From NCBI GenBank assembly GCA_900316265.1, contig ONCH01000017.1, positions 1 through 64,000 of the forward strand: a stretch of DNA of 64,000 nt, written 5' to 3'. Origin of the DNA: an uncultured Prevotellaceae bacterium. GTDB lineage: Bacteria > Bacteroidota > Bacteroidia > Bacteroidales > Bacteroidaceae. Below, piece after piece: positions 25,202-35,300 of this stretch. Position 1 is the stretch's first letter. Each line of letters starts with the position of its first letter. The position numbers and the translations under genes are program-made. Below the pieces are notes generated by a model. It was given only the letters and a program-made list of their open reading frames with translations, had not been told where the DNA came from and did not search any database.

Positions 25202-26647
25202 TTAGCGCAGTGAAGCCTTCTCACGCTGCAACTTCATGATGTGCTGCTTGGTAATGATCTTCTTAGCAACGGCTTTCTTAGCAGCAGAACGCTTAGAAGA
25301 ACGCTTAGCAGCTTTCTTCACAGTGAATTTCTTCGCAGCTTTCTTCATAGCTGCCTGAGCCTGAGCGGTCAGTGTGAAAGTATCCTGCTCGAAAGCGAAT
25401 CCTGCTTGTGTGTCACCCTCAAGATGGTATGCCAGATAGAAGTAGAACACACCTTCCTCATAGTAGCTGGGCATATTTGCAAGTTCACCAGTTACGAAAT
25501 CGGTGGCATAAATCATACCTTCACTAGATACCAAACCAGTCTCTACACCATCAACGGTAATAACGCCATTATCGTCCATCTCAAAGACAAGACCAACCTC
25601 ATTCTCATTCCACAAAGGAGCGATACGATAGCGGTTTGGATTGCTGTCGCTCTGGTAGAGAGTCAAATCGTTGTCAGTAACTGTCTCACCAAAGAGCACA
25701 GAACCAGTAGAATAGTTCTGGGCGCCATAAGTATAGTCACCAATGAAAATTGCTGTCCAAGTCTCAGCGGTATCACCGCTTGACTGCAGTTTGAAGGTGA
25801 AGGCCTCAACACCTACAGCCTCGCCACCAGCATATACAACTGCTACGAGAGTGTACTTGCCAGATGCACCGTAAGCAACCTCAGCAGTTCCAGAAGCACT
25901 GATCTCAGCAGCCTCTACAGAGCCATCCTGAATACCAGCAGCTGTAGCATCAACATCGCCATCAGGAGCAACGAGAGCATACTTGACTGATTCTACGTCA
26001 GGACCAAAGGTGAACTCCAGACGTGCATAATCCACATTCTCTGCAGAAGTGTAGCGACCTACATAGGTTACGTCGAGTGAGTAGTCGGCAATGACGCTAC
26101 CAGGCAGAGCGACTGCAAACAGACCGTTCTTAGCAGCAACATACCAAGCACCATCATTGTAGTTCTCCTCAGAAATCAGCATACTTCCAGCAGGCATTGT
26201 GATGATACCATCCTTCAGTGTACCGAAATACTCTGGGTGAGCAGCCTTAATGTCAGCAAGAGCCTGACCCTTTGACAGATAGTAAGCAACCATACTTGAG
26301 TAGCTGATCATACCAGATGCTGGATCAACAGTAGCTCCAGTAGCTGATCCCATGACATAAACAGCATTAGGATCAGAAGCATCAATCTCCATGAAGTAGT
26401 CGTTGTCGTAATCATAGTAGTCAGCCCAGTCGTCTTCACCCAGAGCCTCGCTGATGGCATTGCCATAGCTCTTACCATAAGGATTAACGATACGATATAG
26501 ACCGTCTTTTACGGTATTCTTCTGAATAACTACGTCATAGACGGGATGACCGAGGCTATACCATGTAGAGATAATATCCTCACGGTAGTAGCCCTTACCA
26601 TAGTCTACCCAAGCTGTTACACCAGCTGTAATCTGGCAGCTGCTCAA
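25202..26647 (-). CDS. SusCD-linked lipoprotein, C-terminal part after frameshift, lysine-rich tail
   Basis: These 481 codons continue, in another frame, the lipoprotein that starts at 26967. The true N-terminal codons are uncertain, since the open frame begins at TTG 26647 directly at the junction. Early residues GVTAWVDYGKGYYREDIIST and GLYRIVNPYGKSYGNA resemble the central region of SusE/SusF-like surface lipoproteins. The middle is beta-rich and acidic. The last about 48 residues, beginning MKKAAKKFTVKKAAKR, are packed with K, R and A like a histone H1 tail, which is unusual on an exported protein. If translation really stops at 26644, this part would be silent. Confidence 0.65.
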   Translation of the reverse strand: MSSCQITAGVTAWVDYGKGYYREDIISTWYSLGHPVYDVVIQKNTVKDGLYRIVNPYGKSYGNAISEALGEDDWADYYDYDNDYFMEIDASDPNAVYVMGSATGATVDPASGMISYSSMVAYYLSKGQALADIKAAHPEYFGTLKDGIITMPAGSMLISEENYNDGAWYVAAKNGLFAVALPGSVIADYSLDVTYVGRYTSAENVDYARLEFTFGPDVESVKYALVAPDGDVDATAAGIQDGSVEAAEISASGTAEVAYGASGKYTLVAVVYAGGEAVGVEAFTFKLQSSGDTAETWTAIFIGDYTYGAQNYSTGSVLFGETVTDNDLTLYQSDSNPNRYRIAPLWNENEVGLVFEMDDNGVITVDGVETGLVSSEGMIYATDFVTGELANMPSYYEEGVFYFYLAYHLEGDTQAGFAFEQDTFTLTAQAQAAMKKAAKKFTVKKAAKRSSKRSAAKKAVAKKIITKQHIMKLQREKASLR

Positions 26648-26967
26648 TCCAAAGTCACAACGATCTTAGCATCCTTCTCACCATCTGCGAAACTAACCGA
26701 AGTGGGAACGTTGAAAATAGAGCCCTCACTCTGGGTAACCTTCAAAGGAACATTAAGTGCGCCAGAAGCAGCACCACGCGAAATGGTCACAGCAAAGCTG
26801 TTTGCATCAGGTGAAATCTCATATTTCGTCTGCAGGTCATTGGCAAAGAACACCTGCGAACCTGAGATGCTTGCGGGCTGATAGTTCTCGTCCTTCTCAG
26901 AATCACAAGAAGCAAAGCCAAGAACGACAGTCAGCAGAGCCAGACTATATTTGAATATATTTTTCAT
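26644..26967 (-). CDS. SusCD-linked lipoprotein, N-terminal part (frameshifted)
   Basis: The 107-residue open frame begins with a lipoprotein signal (MKNIFKYSLALLTVVLGFASC, Cys 21). It continues with a Calx-beta-like repeat (QVFFANDLQTKYEISPDANS and SVSFADGEKDAKIVVTLD), the usual first domain of a surface lipoprotein encoded after SusD. It stops at 26644 exactly where the next frame takes over. Adding one T would read VTLDLSSCQITAGVTAW without a break. Homologues normally have more residues between these two elements, so a small deletion is another possible cause. It is the third gene of the operon, 24 bp after the susD stop. Confidence 0.75.
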   Translation of the reverse strand: MKNIFKYSLALLTVVLGFASCDSEKDENYQPASISGSQVFFANDLQTKYEISPDANSFAVTISRGAASGALNVPLKVTQSEGSIFNVPTSVSFADGEKDAKIVVTLD

Positions 26968-26991
26968 ACTTCTTTCTTTTTTAGCTTGTTA

Positions 26992-28626
26992 TTACAATGA
27001 CATATCAACGTCCTCAACAGCTGTTGGAACTGGAGTTGCAGTATTGTTGTCAGCATCCGTCAGTGCAGAGTTACCATTGATCTCTGTCTGGGGAAGACGC
27101 CACAAGAGGATAGGATCGCCAGCAGGAATATTGAGTACACAGTTAGGCTCATAGCCTGCACCACGACGGTCAACGCCCTTGTTCAGACGCATCACGTCGA
27201 ACCAGATACGGCCCTCACCCCACAGCTCGATACGCTTCTGACGATAGATCTCATCCTGTACGTTGCTGGCTGTGCAAGAGTATGAAGGATCACGATAGGT
27301 CTTAACGAACTCTTCCAAGGTAGCCTTACCATTCTTGCCGTCCATCTGCTGAGCCTCAGCAAGGATGAGATACATCTCCTCGATACGCATCAGAGGAATA
27401 TCGTTGGCGTTGACATCATTGTTCAGCAAATTCTGATAAGGTGCGAACTTACAGTTCATATACGGAGTAGCAACGATACCAGCTGCCTTCTGAACATCAG
27501 TAGGCTTGAAGGTTTCGGTCAGGTACTTGTTCCACTCATCACTGACGTTAGCACAGATACCCTTATCATTGCTCCACCAACCCTTACGGATATCGGTGTC
27601 GGCAATCGAGTTATACAGCTTCTTGGAAATCTGGTGTCCACCACTATACTGGCCGTAACCGTAGTTGAACGTACCATTGTGAGAAATCCAGTTGACAATA
27701 CCTGACTGTACAACATCGTCAGTCTCGGCAATATAGATAGCCCACATCCAGTTTGGCTCAGAAGCACTGCAGAAAGTAGGAGCACTTACCTCCTTGATAG
27801 AAGCAGGACGTGCATCAGAGTACTTGATGGCAGCCTGAGCGTCCTCAGCAGCAGCAGACCAGTTCTGCATAGCCAGATTCATACGGGCACGCAGACCGTA
27901 AGCCACAGCTACGTCGATATAACGGCGGTCAGCACGTTTCTGACCAGCAGCCTGTGCCTTGGTCAGCACCTCGATAGCCTTTGTCAGGTCGGCATTAACC
28001 TGTGCATAGACGTCCTCAACAGTAGCACGGGGAGCACCCTCAGTAGCTGCAGCGCTTGAGTTCTTGTCTGTGATAAGGGGAACACAAGCTGATTTCTCAT
28101 GACCTCTGTAGTTGAACTGATAGAGCTGAGCCAGTTCCAGATAGCAGAAGCCACGGGCAGCTAAAGCCTGTCCCAGATAGTACTGTGTCAGAGGATCGCT
28201 CGAGTCAGCATTCAGCGAACCGAGCACGGTATTGGTGCTGAAGATGATCTTGTAATAGTCATTCCAGACAATCTGGCTCTCACGACTGGTATAGGGACGG
28301 TCATCGTAGGTCAGGCTGTTGCCCCCCCAGTTATAACCATTGTCACCACTTATCACATCTTCGGTATTTGAATCAGTGAAGAACATGATACTGCTGTAAC
28401 CGAAGTCGTTGTGACGACTACCAATAGCATCATAGTTCGGCATATACACATTGAACTGCGAGAAAATACCACGCACACCAGCCTCAGCACGCTCAGGCTT
28501 AGCAATACCTACGTCAGACTTCTGCTCTTCAGTCAGAACAGCTCCTTCAGGGGCAGTATCCAGGTCTTCACAAGCAGTGAAGGCTGGCATAGCCAATGCA
28601 GCGAACAAGAAATATTTCAGTTTCAT
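26992..28626 (-). CDS. SusD/RagB-family surface glycan- or peptide-binding lipoprotein
   Basis: A SusD-type lid lipoprotein of about 544 residues that sits over the SusC channel on the cell surface. The start at 28626 gives the signal MKLKYFLFAALAMPAFTAC with lipobox Cys 19; an upstream ATG at 28653 would add nine residues. Typical features are GVRGIFSQFNVYMPNYDAIG, the TPR-like helices ALAARGFCYLELAQLYQF and YGLRARMNLAMQNWSAAAEDAQAAI, MRIEEMYLILAEAQ, and a C-terminal RQKRIELWGEGRIWFDVMRLNKG. It follows its susC with a 33-bp gap. The substrate cannot be told from sequence. Confidence 0.93.
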   Translation of the reverse strand: MKLKYFLFAALAMPAFTACEDLDTAPEGAVLTEEQKSDVGIAKPERAEAGVRGIFSQFNVYMPNYDAIGSRHNDFGYSSIMFFTDSNTEDVISGDNGYNWGGNSLTYDDRPYTSRESQIVWNDYYKIIFSTNTVLGSLNADSSDPLTQYYLGQALAARGFCYLELAQLYQFNYRGHEKSACVPLITDKNSSAAATEGAPRATVEDVYAQVNADLTKAIEVLTKAQAAGQKRADRRYIDVAVAYGLRARMNLAMQNWSAAAEDAQAAIKYSDARPASIKEVSAPTFCSASEPNWMWAIYIAETDDVVQSGIVNWISHNGTFNYGYGQYSGGHQISKKLYNSIADTDIRKGWWSNDKGICANVSDEWNKYLTETFKPTDVQKAAGIVATPYMNCKFAPYQNLLNNDVNANDIPLMRIEEMYLILAEAQQMDGKNGKATLEEFVKTYRDPSYSCTASNVQDEIYRQKRIELWGEGRIWFDVMRLNKGVDRRGAGYEPNCVLNIPAGDPILLWRLPQTEINGNSALTDADNNTATPVPTAVEDVDMSL

Positions 28627-28659
28627 ATATTTATTTCCTTTAATTGTTAACATGTGAAA

Positions 28660-31600
28660 TTAGAAGCTTACACTGATACCACCTGAGAGAGTACGCAGCT
28701 GAGTATAGGTATAAGGAATAGACGATACAAAGCCTTGACGTGGGTCGAGACCCTTACGCTTTGCGAACAGAGCAAGGTTGTCACCAGAGAAGTAAACACG
28801 TACACTGCCCAGACCAATCTTCTTCACCAGGTTCTTCGGAAGTGTGTAACCGAGGGTGATATTGTTGATTGACAGATAGCTTGCACTAGTCATGAAGCGC
28901 GTAGATAAGTAAGCCGTGTAACGGTCACCAGCGTTCAGACGAGGAACATCAGTGTGAGTGTTGGTAGGAGTCCAAGCGTCGAGGATATCCTTGTGCCAAG
29001 CACCACCGGCATCAGAAGATGCAGAAGCGTGCATCAGGTACATATAACCATAGTCGAGCACTTGACCACCAATCTGGTAAGCAAACTGGATGCTGGCATC
29101 GAAGCCGTAAGCAGTAGCTGACAGACCGAAGCCACCATATACGTCAGGAAGCAGGTCATCAGTAGCTACGCGGTTCTCAGAGAGCTGAGCAACGGTGTAG
29201 TCGTTAGATGTCTTACGACCCAGGAGTTTACGGTTCTTCTCACCAACATAAGAATCAACATCATCGTGAGCAATCTTGTTACCGTTGGCATCGTACCAAA
29301 CCTCATAGTCCTTGCCACCAATATTTTCCATCTCGTAGTCGTTCACCCAGTAGAGGGCCTCACCGGTCTTCTCGTCAACGCCAGCCCACTCAGGCAGGTA
29401 CAGACGATACATACTCTCACCTTCCTCATAGATGCGAGCGCCATCAATCCACTTACCCTTCAGGTCGGGATGCAGCTCATCAATCTTGTTCTTGAGGAAT
29501 GTAGCGTTACCGTTGATGGTCAAAGAATAGTCACGATGCTTCAAGATGTCGTATGACAGGTCGATTTCCAGACCGCGGTTCGTCATAGTACCAACGTTCA
29601 TAGGAATCTGTGAGTAACCCAGTGAACCTGCAACAGGCTTGAAGTACAGCATGTCCTTCTGCTGACGGCCGAAGTACTCGATAGAACCGTTCAGTCGGTT
29701 GTTGAACACAGCGAAGTCAAGACCGATGTTATAAGATACCGACTTCTCCCAAGTCAGGTCCTTATTACCTTTATAGGCCAAAGTACCATCAGAGAAACCA
29801 GAAGCATCACCAGTCATGGTGTACTGGTCGGTATATGCATAGTAGTAGTAACGGCCATCGCCCGTGTCACGGCCGAGGTTATCGTTACCCTGCTGACCAT
29901 AGCTGGCCTTAAACTTCAAGTTGTTCAACCAAGAATGAGTACCCTCCATGAACTTCTCCTTAGAGATAACCCATGCCAGAGAACCGCTCCAGAAACCACC
30001 CCATCGGTTGTCAGGATGGAAGCAAGAAGAAGCATCACGACGATAGCTGATTGCAGCAATGTACTTGTCGTCATAGCTATAGTTCAAACGACCGAAAATA
30101 CCCTTGGTAGAATAGTCCAGCTGATAACCGGCGTTGTTCTTCTGGTTAACGGCGTTGTCCAGCCAGTAGCTCTCAGGATCGTAAAGCTTGGTAGCACCAC
30201 CATAGAGACGGCGATACTTCCACTGATAGCCCTCATAACCCAGTGTGAAGTCGATGCTGTGAACATCAGCAATCTTGGTGCTGTAGTTAGCCAGGAACTG
30301 AGTGGTAAAGCCTGTGGTACGCATGTGGTACTGGTAAGCACCACCCTCCAGGTCAGCAAACTGACCCATATAAGCGTTCTGTAGCACGTCGTAGTTGGTG
30401 TTGTCATAGTTGTAACCCAGACGAGCGGTCAGTGTCAGACCCTCCAGAGGCTTCAACTCTGCAAACCATGTGCTGTTCAGGATGTCCATCGTGTAGATGG
30501 CCTTGTCGTACTGCATCTGACCTGCAGGGTTAGAGATTGACATGTATGAACGGTCACGTCCAGCCTCACCAGAACCATAGTCATAAACAGCACGATCACC
30601 ATTGTACATGATGTTTCCGTTAGCGTCACGAACATAAAGAGGATAGATAGGAGCAATACCGTAAGCCATGCGGAAAGCATTACCAGAAGAGTTGGTCTTG
30701 GTCTGCTCGTCAGGATAGAAACTCTTTGAGTGGGTCAAGCCAATGTTAGCACCCAGCTTCAACCACTTGTTTACCTTGAACTCGTCACGAACACGTACAG
30801 AAGAACGTGTGAAGCCTGAACCACTGACGATACCACCATCATCCAGATAGGTGTAGCTGAGATAATAGTTGTTAGCATCAGTAGCACCAGAAAGGCTTAC
30901 CTCATACTCCTGACGGAGAGACTTCTTCATGATTTCATTCTCCCAGTCATCGGGGGTGAAATAGTAGGTACCATCGCTATAACCGAGTGTAGCATTAGGA
31001 TTCAGCTTACCGTCAGCACCGAACATGAACTGGCCTTCGGGAACGGTATAAATCTGATAACCGTTACCACCACCCTTGTTGGTGACGATAGTGTTGTTAG
31101 CATACTGCTGAGCAGTCAGCGCATCGTAGCCCAAGTTGGTGGTAGCATAATTATAGATGGAAGAATACTCCAGCTCCAGATACTGGGCGGGATTCTTGAT
31201 CACATCATAATTGCTTACGGCACGACTATTCTGACCCCAACGGGCATTAAAGTTGACAGTCGGCTTGCCGAGCTTACCAGACTTGGTGGTAACCATAACG
31301 ATACCGTTGGCACCGCGGGCACCATACAGAGCGGTAGAAGCAGCATCCTTCAAAACAGTAATATCAGCGATATCACTTGTAGCAATAGAGCTCAGGTCGC
31401 CATCATAGGGAACACCGTCAACGACATACAGAGGTGCGTTGCTACCATTGATTGAACTGACACCACGGATACGGATCTTTGCAGATGTACCAGGCTGACC
31501 ATTGTCGCTGATTACCTGCACACCGGCTACCTGACCACTCAGGGCACGGCTAAGGTCACTGACCTGCAGCTTCTCAATCTTGTCAGCCTTCATCGTACCG

Positions 31601-31959
31601 GCTGAACCAGTAAACGTACCCTTCTTAGCAGTACCATAAGCAACGACGATCACCTCGTCAAGAGACTTCTGGTCGCTGGTCAGCATAATACGCATGTTCG
31701 GACGCGCGCTAACCTCGATGGGTTCCATACCTACATAAGTGATTCGCAGGGTTGTCTTGCCGGCAGGAACTGTCAGCGAGAACTTACCTTCTGCATCAGT
31801 AACAGTACCTGTCTGTGTTCCTACAACAAGGACAGAAGCGCCGATAACGGGCTGGCCGTCTTCCTGAGAAGAGACGGTACCATTAACCTTCGTTTGTGAA
31901 AATGCAGCTCCCACGACGAGGAACAACATTGTCAACAACATTGTTAGTCTTCTTTTCAT
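28660..31959 (-). CDS. SusC/RagA-family TonB-dependent outer-membrane transporter
   Basis: This transporter has about 1099 residues. The start at 31959 gives MKRRLTMLLTMLFLVVGAAFS, a signal peptide; a start at 31971 is possible. After it lies a carboxypeptidase-regulatory-like domain (VNGTVSSQEDGQPVIGASVLV, residues about 25-100), then the TonB-box-like LDEVIVVAYG and the plug (IRIRGVSSINGSNAPLYVVDGVPYDG, ITVLKDAASTALYGARGANGIVMVTTKSG), both SusC signatures. The 22-strand barrel fills the rest, ending in LSGGISVSF with a terminal Phe. It is the first gene of the left operon and diverges from a second SusCD operon. Confidence 0.95.
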   Translation of the reverse strand: MKRRLTMLLTMLFLVVGAAFSQTKVNGTVSSQEDGQPVIGASVLVVGTQTGTVTDAEGKFSLTVPAGKTTLRITYVGMEPIEVSARPNMRIMLTSDQKSLDEVIVVAYGTAKKGTFTGSAGTMKADKIEKLQVSDLSRALSGQVAGVQVISDNGQPGTSAKIRIRGVSSINGSNAPLYVVDGVPYDGDLSSIATSDIADITVLKDAASTALYGARGANGIVMVTTKSGKLGKPTVNFNARWGQNSRAVSNYDVIKNPAQYLELEYSSIYNYATTNLGYDALTAQQYANNTIVTNKGGGNGYQIYTVPEGQFMFGADGKLNPNATLGYSDGTYYFTPDDWENEIMKKSLRQEYEVSLSGATDANNYYLSYTYLDDGGIVSGSGFTRSSVRVRDEFKVNKWLKLGANIGLTHSKSFYPDEQTKTNSSGNAFRMAYGIAPIYPLYVRDANGNIMYNGDRAVYDYGSGEAGRDRSYMSISNPAGQMQYDKAIYTMDILNSTWFAELKPLEGLTLTARLGYNYDNTNYDVLQNAYMGQFADLEGGAYQYHMRTTGFTTQFLANYSTKIADVHSIDFTLGYEGYQWKYRRLYGGATKLYDPESYWLDNAVNQKNNAGYQLDYSTKGIFGRLNYSYDDKYIAAISYRRDASSCFHPDNRWGGFWSGSLAWVISKEKFMEGTHSWLNNLKFKASYGQQGNDNLGRDTGDGRYYYYAYTDQYTMTGDASGFSDGTLAYKGNKDLTWEKSVSYNIGLDFAVFNNRLNGSIEYFGRQQKDMLYFKPVAGSLGYSQIPMNVGTMTNRGLEIDLSYDILKHRDYSLTINGNATFLKNKIDELHPDLKGKWIDGARIYEEGESMYRLYLPEWAGVDEKTGEALYWVNDYEMENIGGKDYEVWYDANGNKIAHDDVDSYVGEKNRKLLGRKTSNDYTVAQLSENRVATDDLLPDVYGGFGLSATAYGFDASIQFAYQIGGQVLDYGYMYLMHASASSDAGGAWHKDILDAWTPTNTHTDVPRLNAGDRYTAYLSTRFMTSASYLSINNITLGYTLPKNLVKKIGLGSVRVYFSGDNLALFAKRKGLDPRQGFVSSIPYTYTQLRTLSGGISVSF

Positions 31960-32390
31960 AAGCACTCTCAAAAAATTGTTATTAATTAGTGATTTCTTTA
32001 ACGTGTATTATGACGTGATGCCACCCTTTTGAGGGCAAACACGCCTGCAAAGGTAATACTAAAATTTGTCAAAACCAAATAAAATTATAAAAAACGTATA
32101 TTTTTACTGATAAAATACCGCACAAATAACGAAATGAGCACTCAAAACTCACAAAACACAACAAAATGGAACAAAAAATAGCAAAATAGTTAAAAAAGGA
32201 GCGCAAAATGCATATTTTTTAAAATAATATTTGCTAAAATAAAGCAAAAGTATTACCTTTGCAAACTGCTAATGAGAGGATTTCCTCGTGTGAGGCTAAT
32301 ACTACAGCACGAGGAATCCACTATTTATATTATAATGTACGGGTACATTATTGATAATAACAATTAATAAAATAAGAGAATAAATTATCT
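31960..32390. promoter_or_regulatory. Shared regulatory region between divergent SusCD operons
   Basis: This 431-bp spacer is very AT-rich and holds no gene. Left promoter (minus): TTTG 32076-32079 and TACCTTTG 32048-32055, 20 bp apart, leader about 80 nt. Right promoter (plus): TTTG 32230-32233 and TACCTTTG 32254-32261, 20 bp apart, leader about 120 nt. Both -7 boxes share the core TATTACCTTTGC or TAATACTAAA-flanked equivalents. The AT-rich 150 bp between them is the likely regulator-binding zone. No sigma/anti-sigma or hybrid regulator gene lies next to it. Confidence 0.75.
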
Positions 32391-35300
32391 ATGAAGAAAA
32401 GACTAACAATGTTTCTCACCTGTCTCTTCATGAGTCTCGGCGTGGCGATTGCCCAGCAGAAGATAACAGGTACTGTCTTTGAGGATAATGGCGAGCCGTG
32501 TATCGGTGCTACCGTTATGATTCAAGGAACAAAATTAGGAACAAAGACCGACCTTGACGGTAACTTCACCATTAATGTGGCAGAAGGCAAGAAGCTTGTG
32601 ATAAGCTATGTCGGTATGTTAACACAGACGGTGAAAGCCAAGAATGGCATGAAAGTCACTTTGCAGCCCGACGCTACTCAGTTGGAGGAGGTCGTTGCTG
32701 TAGGTATGATGAAGCAAGACAAGCGTTTATTCACTGGTGCTTCATCAAAGATTGACGCCGACAAGGCTAAGTTGGCTGGTATGGCCGACGTAAGCCGTTC
32801 GCTGGAAGGCCGTGTAGCAGGTGTTCAGGTAACAAACGTATCAGGAACTTTCGGTGCTTCACCAAAGATTCGTGTCCGTGGTGCAACGTCCATCTATGGT
32901 AACTCTAAGCCACTGTGGGTGATTGACGGTGTGATTTACGAAGACAACGTTGACGTGAGCGCAGATGAGTTGGCATCAGGTGACGCTAAGACACTGATTT
33001 CCAGTGCCGTTGCCGGTCTAAACTCTGACGATATCGAGTCGTTCACCGTGCTGAAGGATGGTAGTGCAACATCTATCTATGGTGCCCGTGCTATGGCTGG
33101 TGTGATTGTAATCACCACCAAGAGAGGTGCTAAGGGCCGTGCTTCTGTTAACTATACAGGTGAGTTCACCACTCGCTTGAAGCCCAGCTATCGTGACTAT
33201 AACATCATGAACTCTCAGGAAATCATGGGTGTCTATAAGGAAATGGCCAACAAGGGTTGGCTGTCATTGGAGAACATGGTAAACTCTGAGGACACTGGTG
33301 TCTATGGCTATATGTATCAGCAACTACGCAAGTATGACCCTGTGACTGGCACATTCGGCCTGGAGAACACCGAGGCAGCCCGCAACCGCTATCTGCAGGA
33401 AGCCGAAATGCGCAACACAGACTGGTTCGACCTACTGTTCTCTAACAGCATTCAGCAGAACCACTCTATCAGCATTTCAGGTGGTACAGAGAAGTCACAG
33501 AGCTACTTCTCTATGTCACTAATGAACGATCCTGGTCAGTATGTCAGTGCCTCTAAGGTGAAGCGTTTCACTTTCAACGGTAATACATCTTTTGACATTT
33601 TAAAGAACCTGACCGTGAAGCTGGCCGCTCAGGGCAGCAACCGTCAGCAGGAGGCTCCTGGTTCATTGAACCAGAGCGTCGACGTGGTAACTGGTGAGGT
33701 TAAGCGTGACTTCGATATCAACCCATTCAGCTTTGCTATGAATACCAGCCGCTGTCTGGACCCTAATATCAGCTATACCCGCTTCTACTCTCCGTTCAAC
33801 ATCTTCGATGAGTTGAAGAACAACTATAATGACATCGACGTCAATGAGTTGATGTTCCGTGCCGAGCTGGAGTACAAGCCCATCAAAACTGTTACACTGA
33901 CAGGTCTTATCTCGACACGTATGTCGACAACGCGCCGCCAGCACAACGTAATGGACGATGCCAACCAGGCTAACGCTTACCGTGCTGGTACCGATGCACA
34001 GGATGACAACTCAACTATCCGCTATAGCAACCCATTGCTGTACACTGACCCCCATAACGAGTTAGCTATTCCCGAATCTGTACTGCCTGAAGGTGGTATC
34101 AAATATGAATATAGCGACAAGATGCGCTCTAACAACTACCGTTTCATGGCTGAGTATCGTGACGTTTATAACGAGAAACACGTTGTCAATCTGTTGTTCG
34201 GTAGTGAGTTGTCAACGGTACGCCGCACCGCTACTACCTGGACGGGCTGGGGCTACCAGTTCAACAACGGTGGTATCGTATATACCCCATACCTTTGGTT
34301 GAAGCAGCGCAACGAGGAGAACACCGACTATTTCAGTGAGTCGTTCACTCAGACCAACACACTGGCATACTACGCTCAGGGTGTATATAGCTTTGACCAG
34401 CGCTACACCATCAACGGTACATTCCGCTACGAAGGTACAAACCGCCTCGGCAAGGCCCGTTCCAGCCGCTGGTTGCCTACGTGGAACATCTCTGGTTCAT
34501 ACGACATCTCCAATGAGCCGTTTATGAAGAAGGCCGAGAACTGGCTGTCACAGTTGAAGTTGCGTGCTTCTTACTCACTGACAGCTGATACGGGTCCCTC
34601 GTATGTAACCAACGCTATGGCTATATACAAGACTAAGAACACCTGGCGTCCCTTTACTTCAGCTGCTGAGTCACAGATTTACATCTCTGACCTTGCTAAC
34701 AGCGAGCTGACCTACGAGAAGAAGCATGAGTTCAACATTGGTGTTGACATGGGCTTCCTGCGTGACCGTATCGCTATTAACTTCGATATGTACTGGCGTA
34801 ACAATTACGACCTGATTGGAGCAGTCTTCACACAGGGTTCCGGTGGTCAGATTCAGAAGATGGCCAACGTAGCCGACATGAAGTCACACGGTATTGAGGT
34901 CGGTTTGTCAACGGTTAACATCCAGACGCCAAAGTTCAAGTGGACCAGCGACTTCATCTACTCTCTGGCCAAGAACGAGATTACCACACTGGAAACTTCC
35001 AGCCGTGCCATTGACTTGGTAAGTGGTCAGGGTTACGCCCTCGAAGGCTATCCCGTACGCTCAATCTTCAGCTACAAGTTTGCTGGTCTGAACGAGGAAG
35101 GTCTTCCAATGGTATATAATGAGAAAGGTGAAAAGACTGTAGGTGACGTCAACTTCCAGGAGACGAATAACCTTGAGGACTTCCTCATATACGAAGGTCC
35201 TTCAGACCCCACCTGGTACGGTTCGTTCAACAACAGCTTTACTTTCAACGACTCCAAAGTGGGTAAGCTGGCACTTGACGTATTCATCACCTACTCTGGT

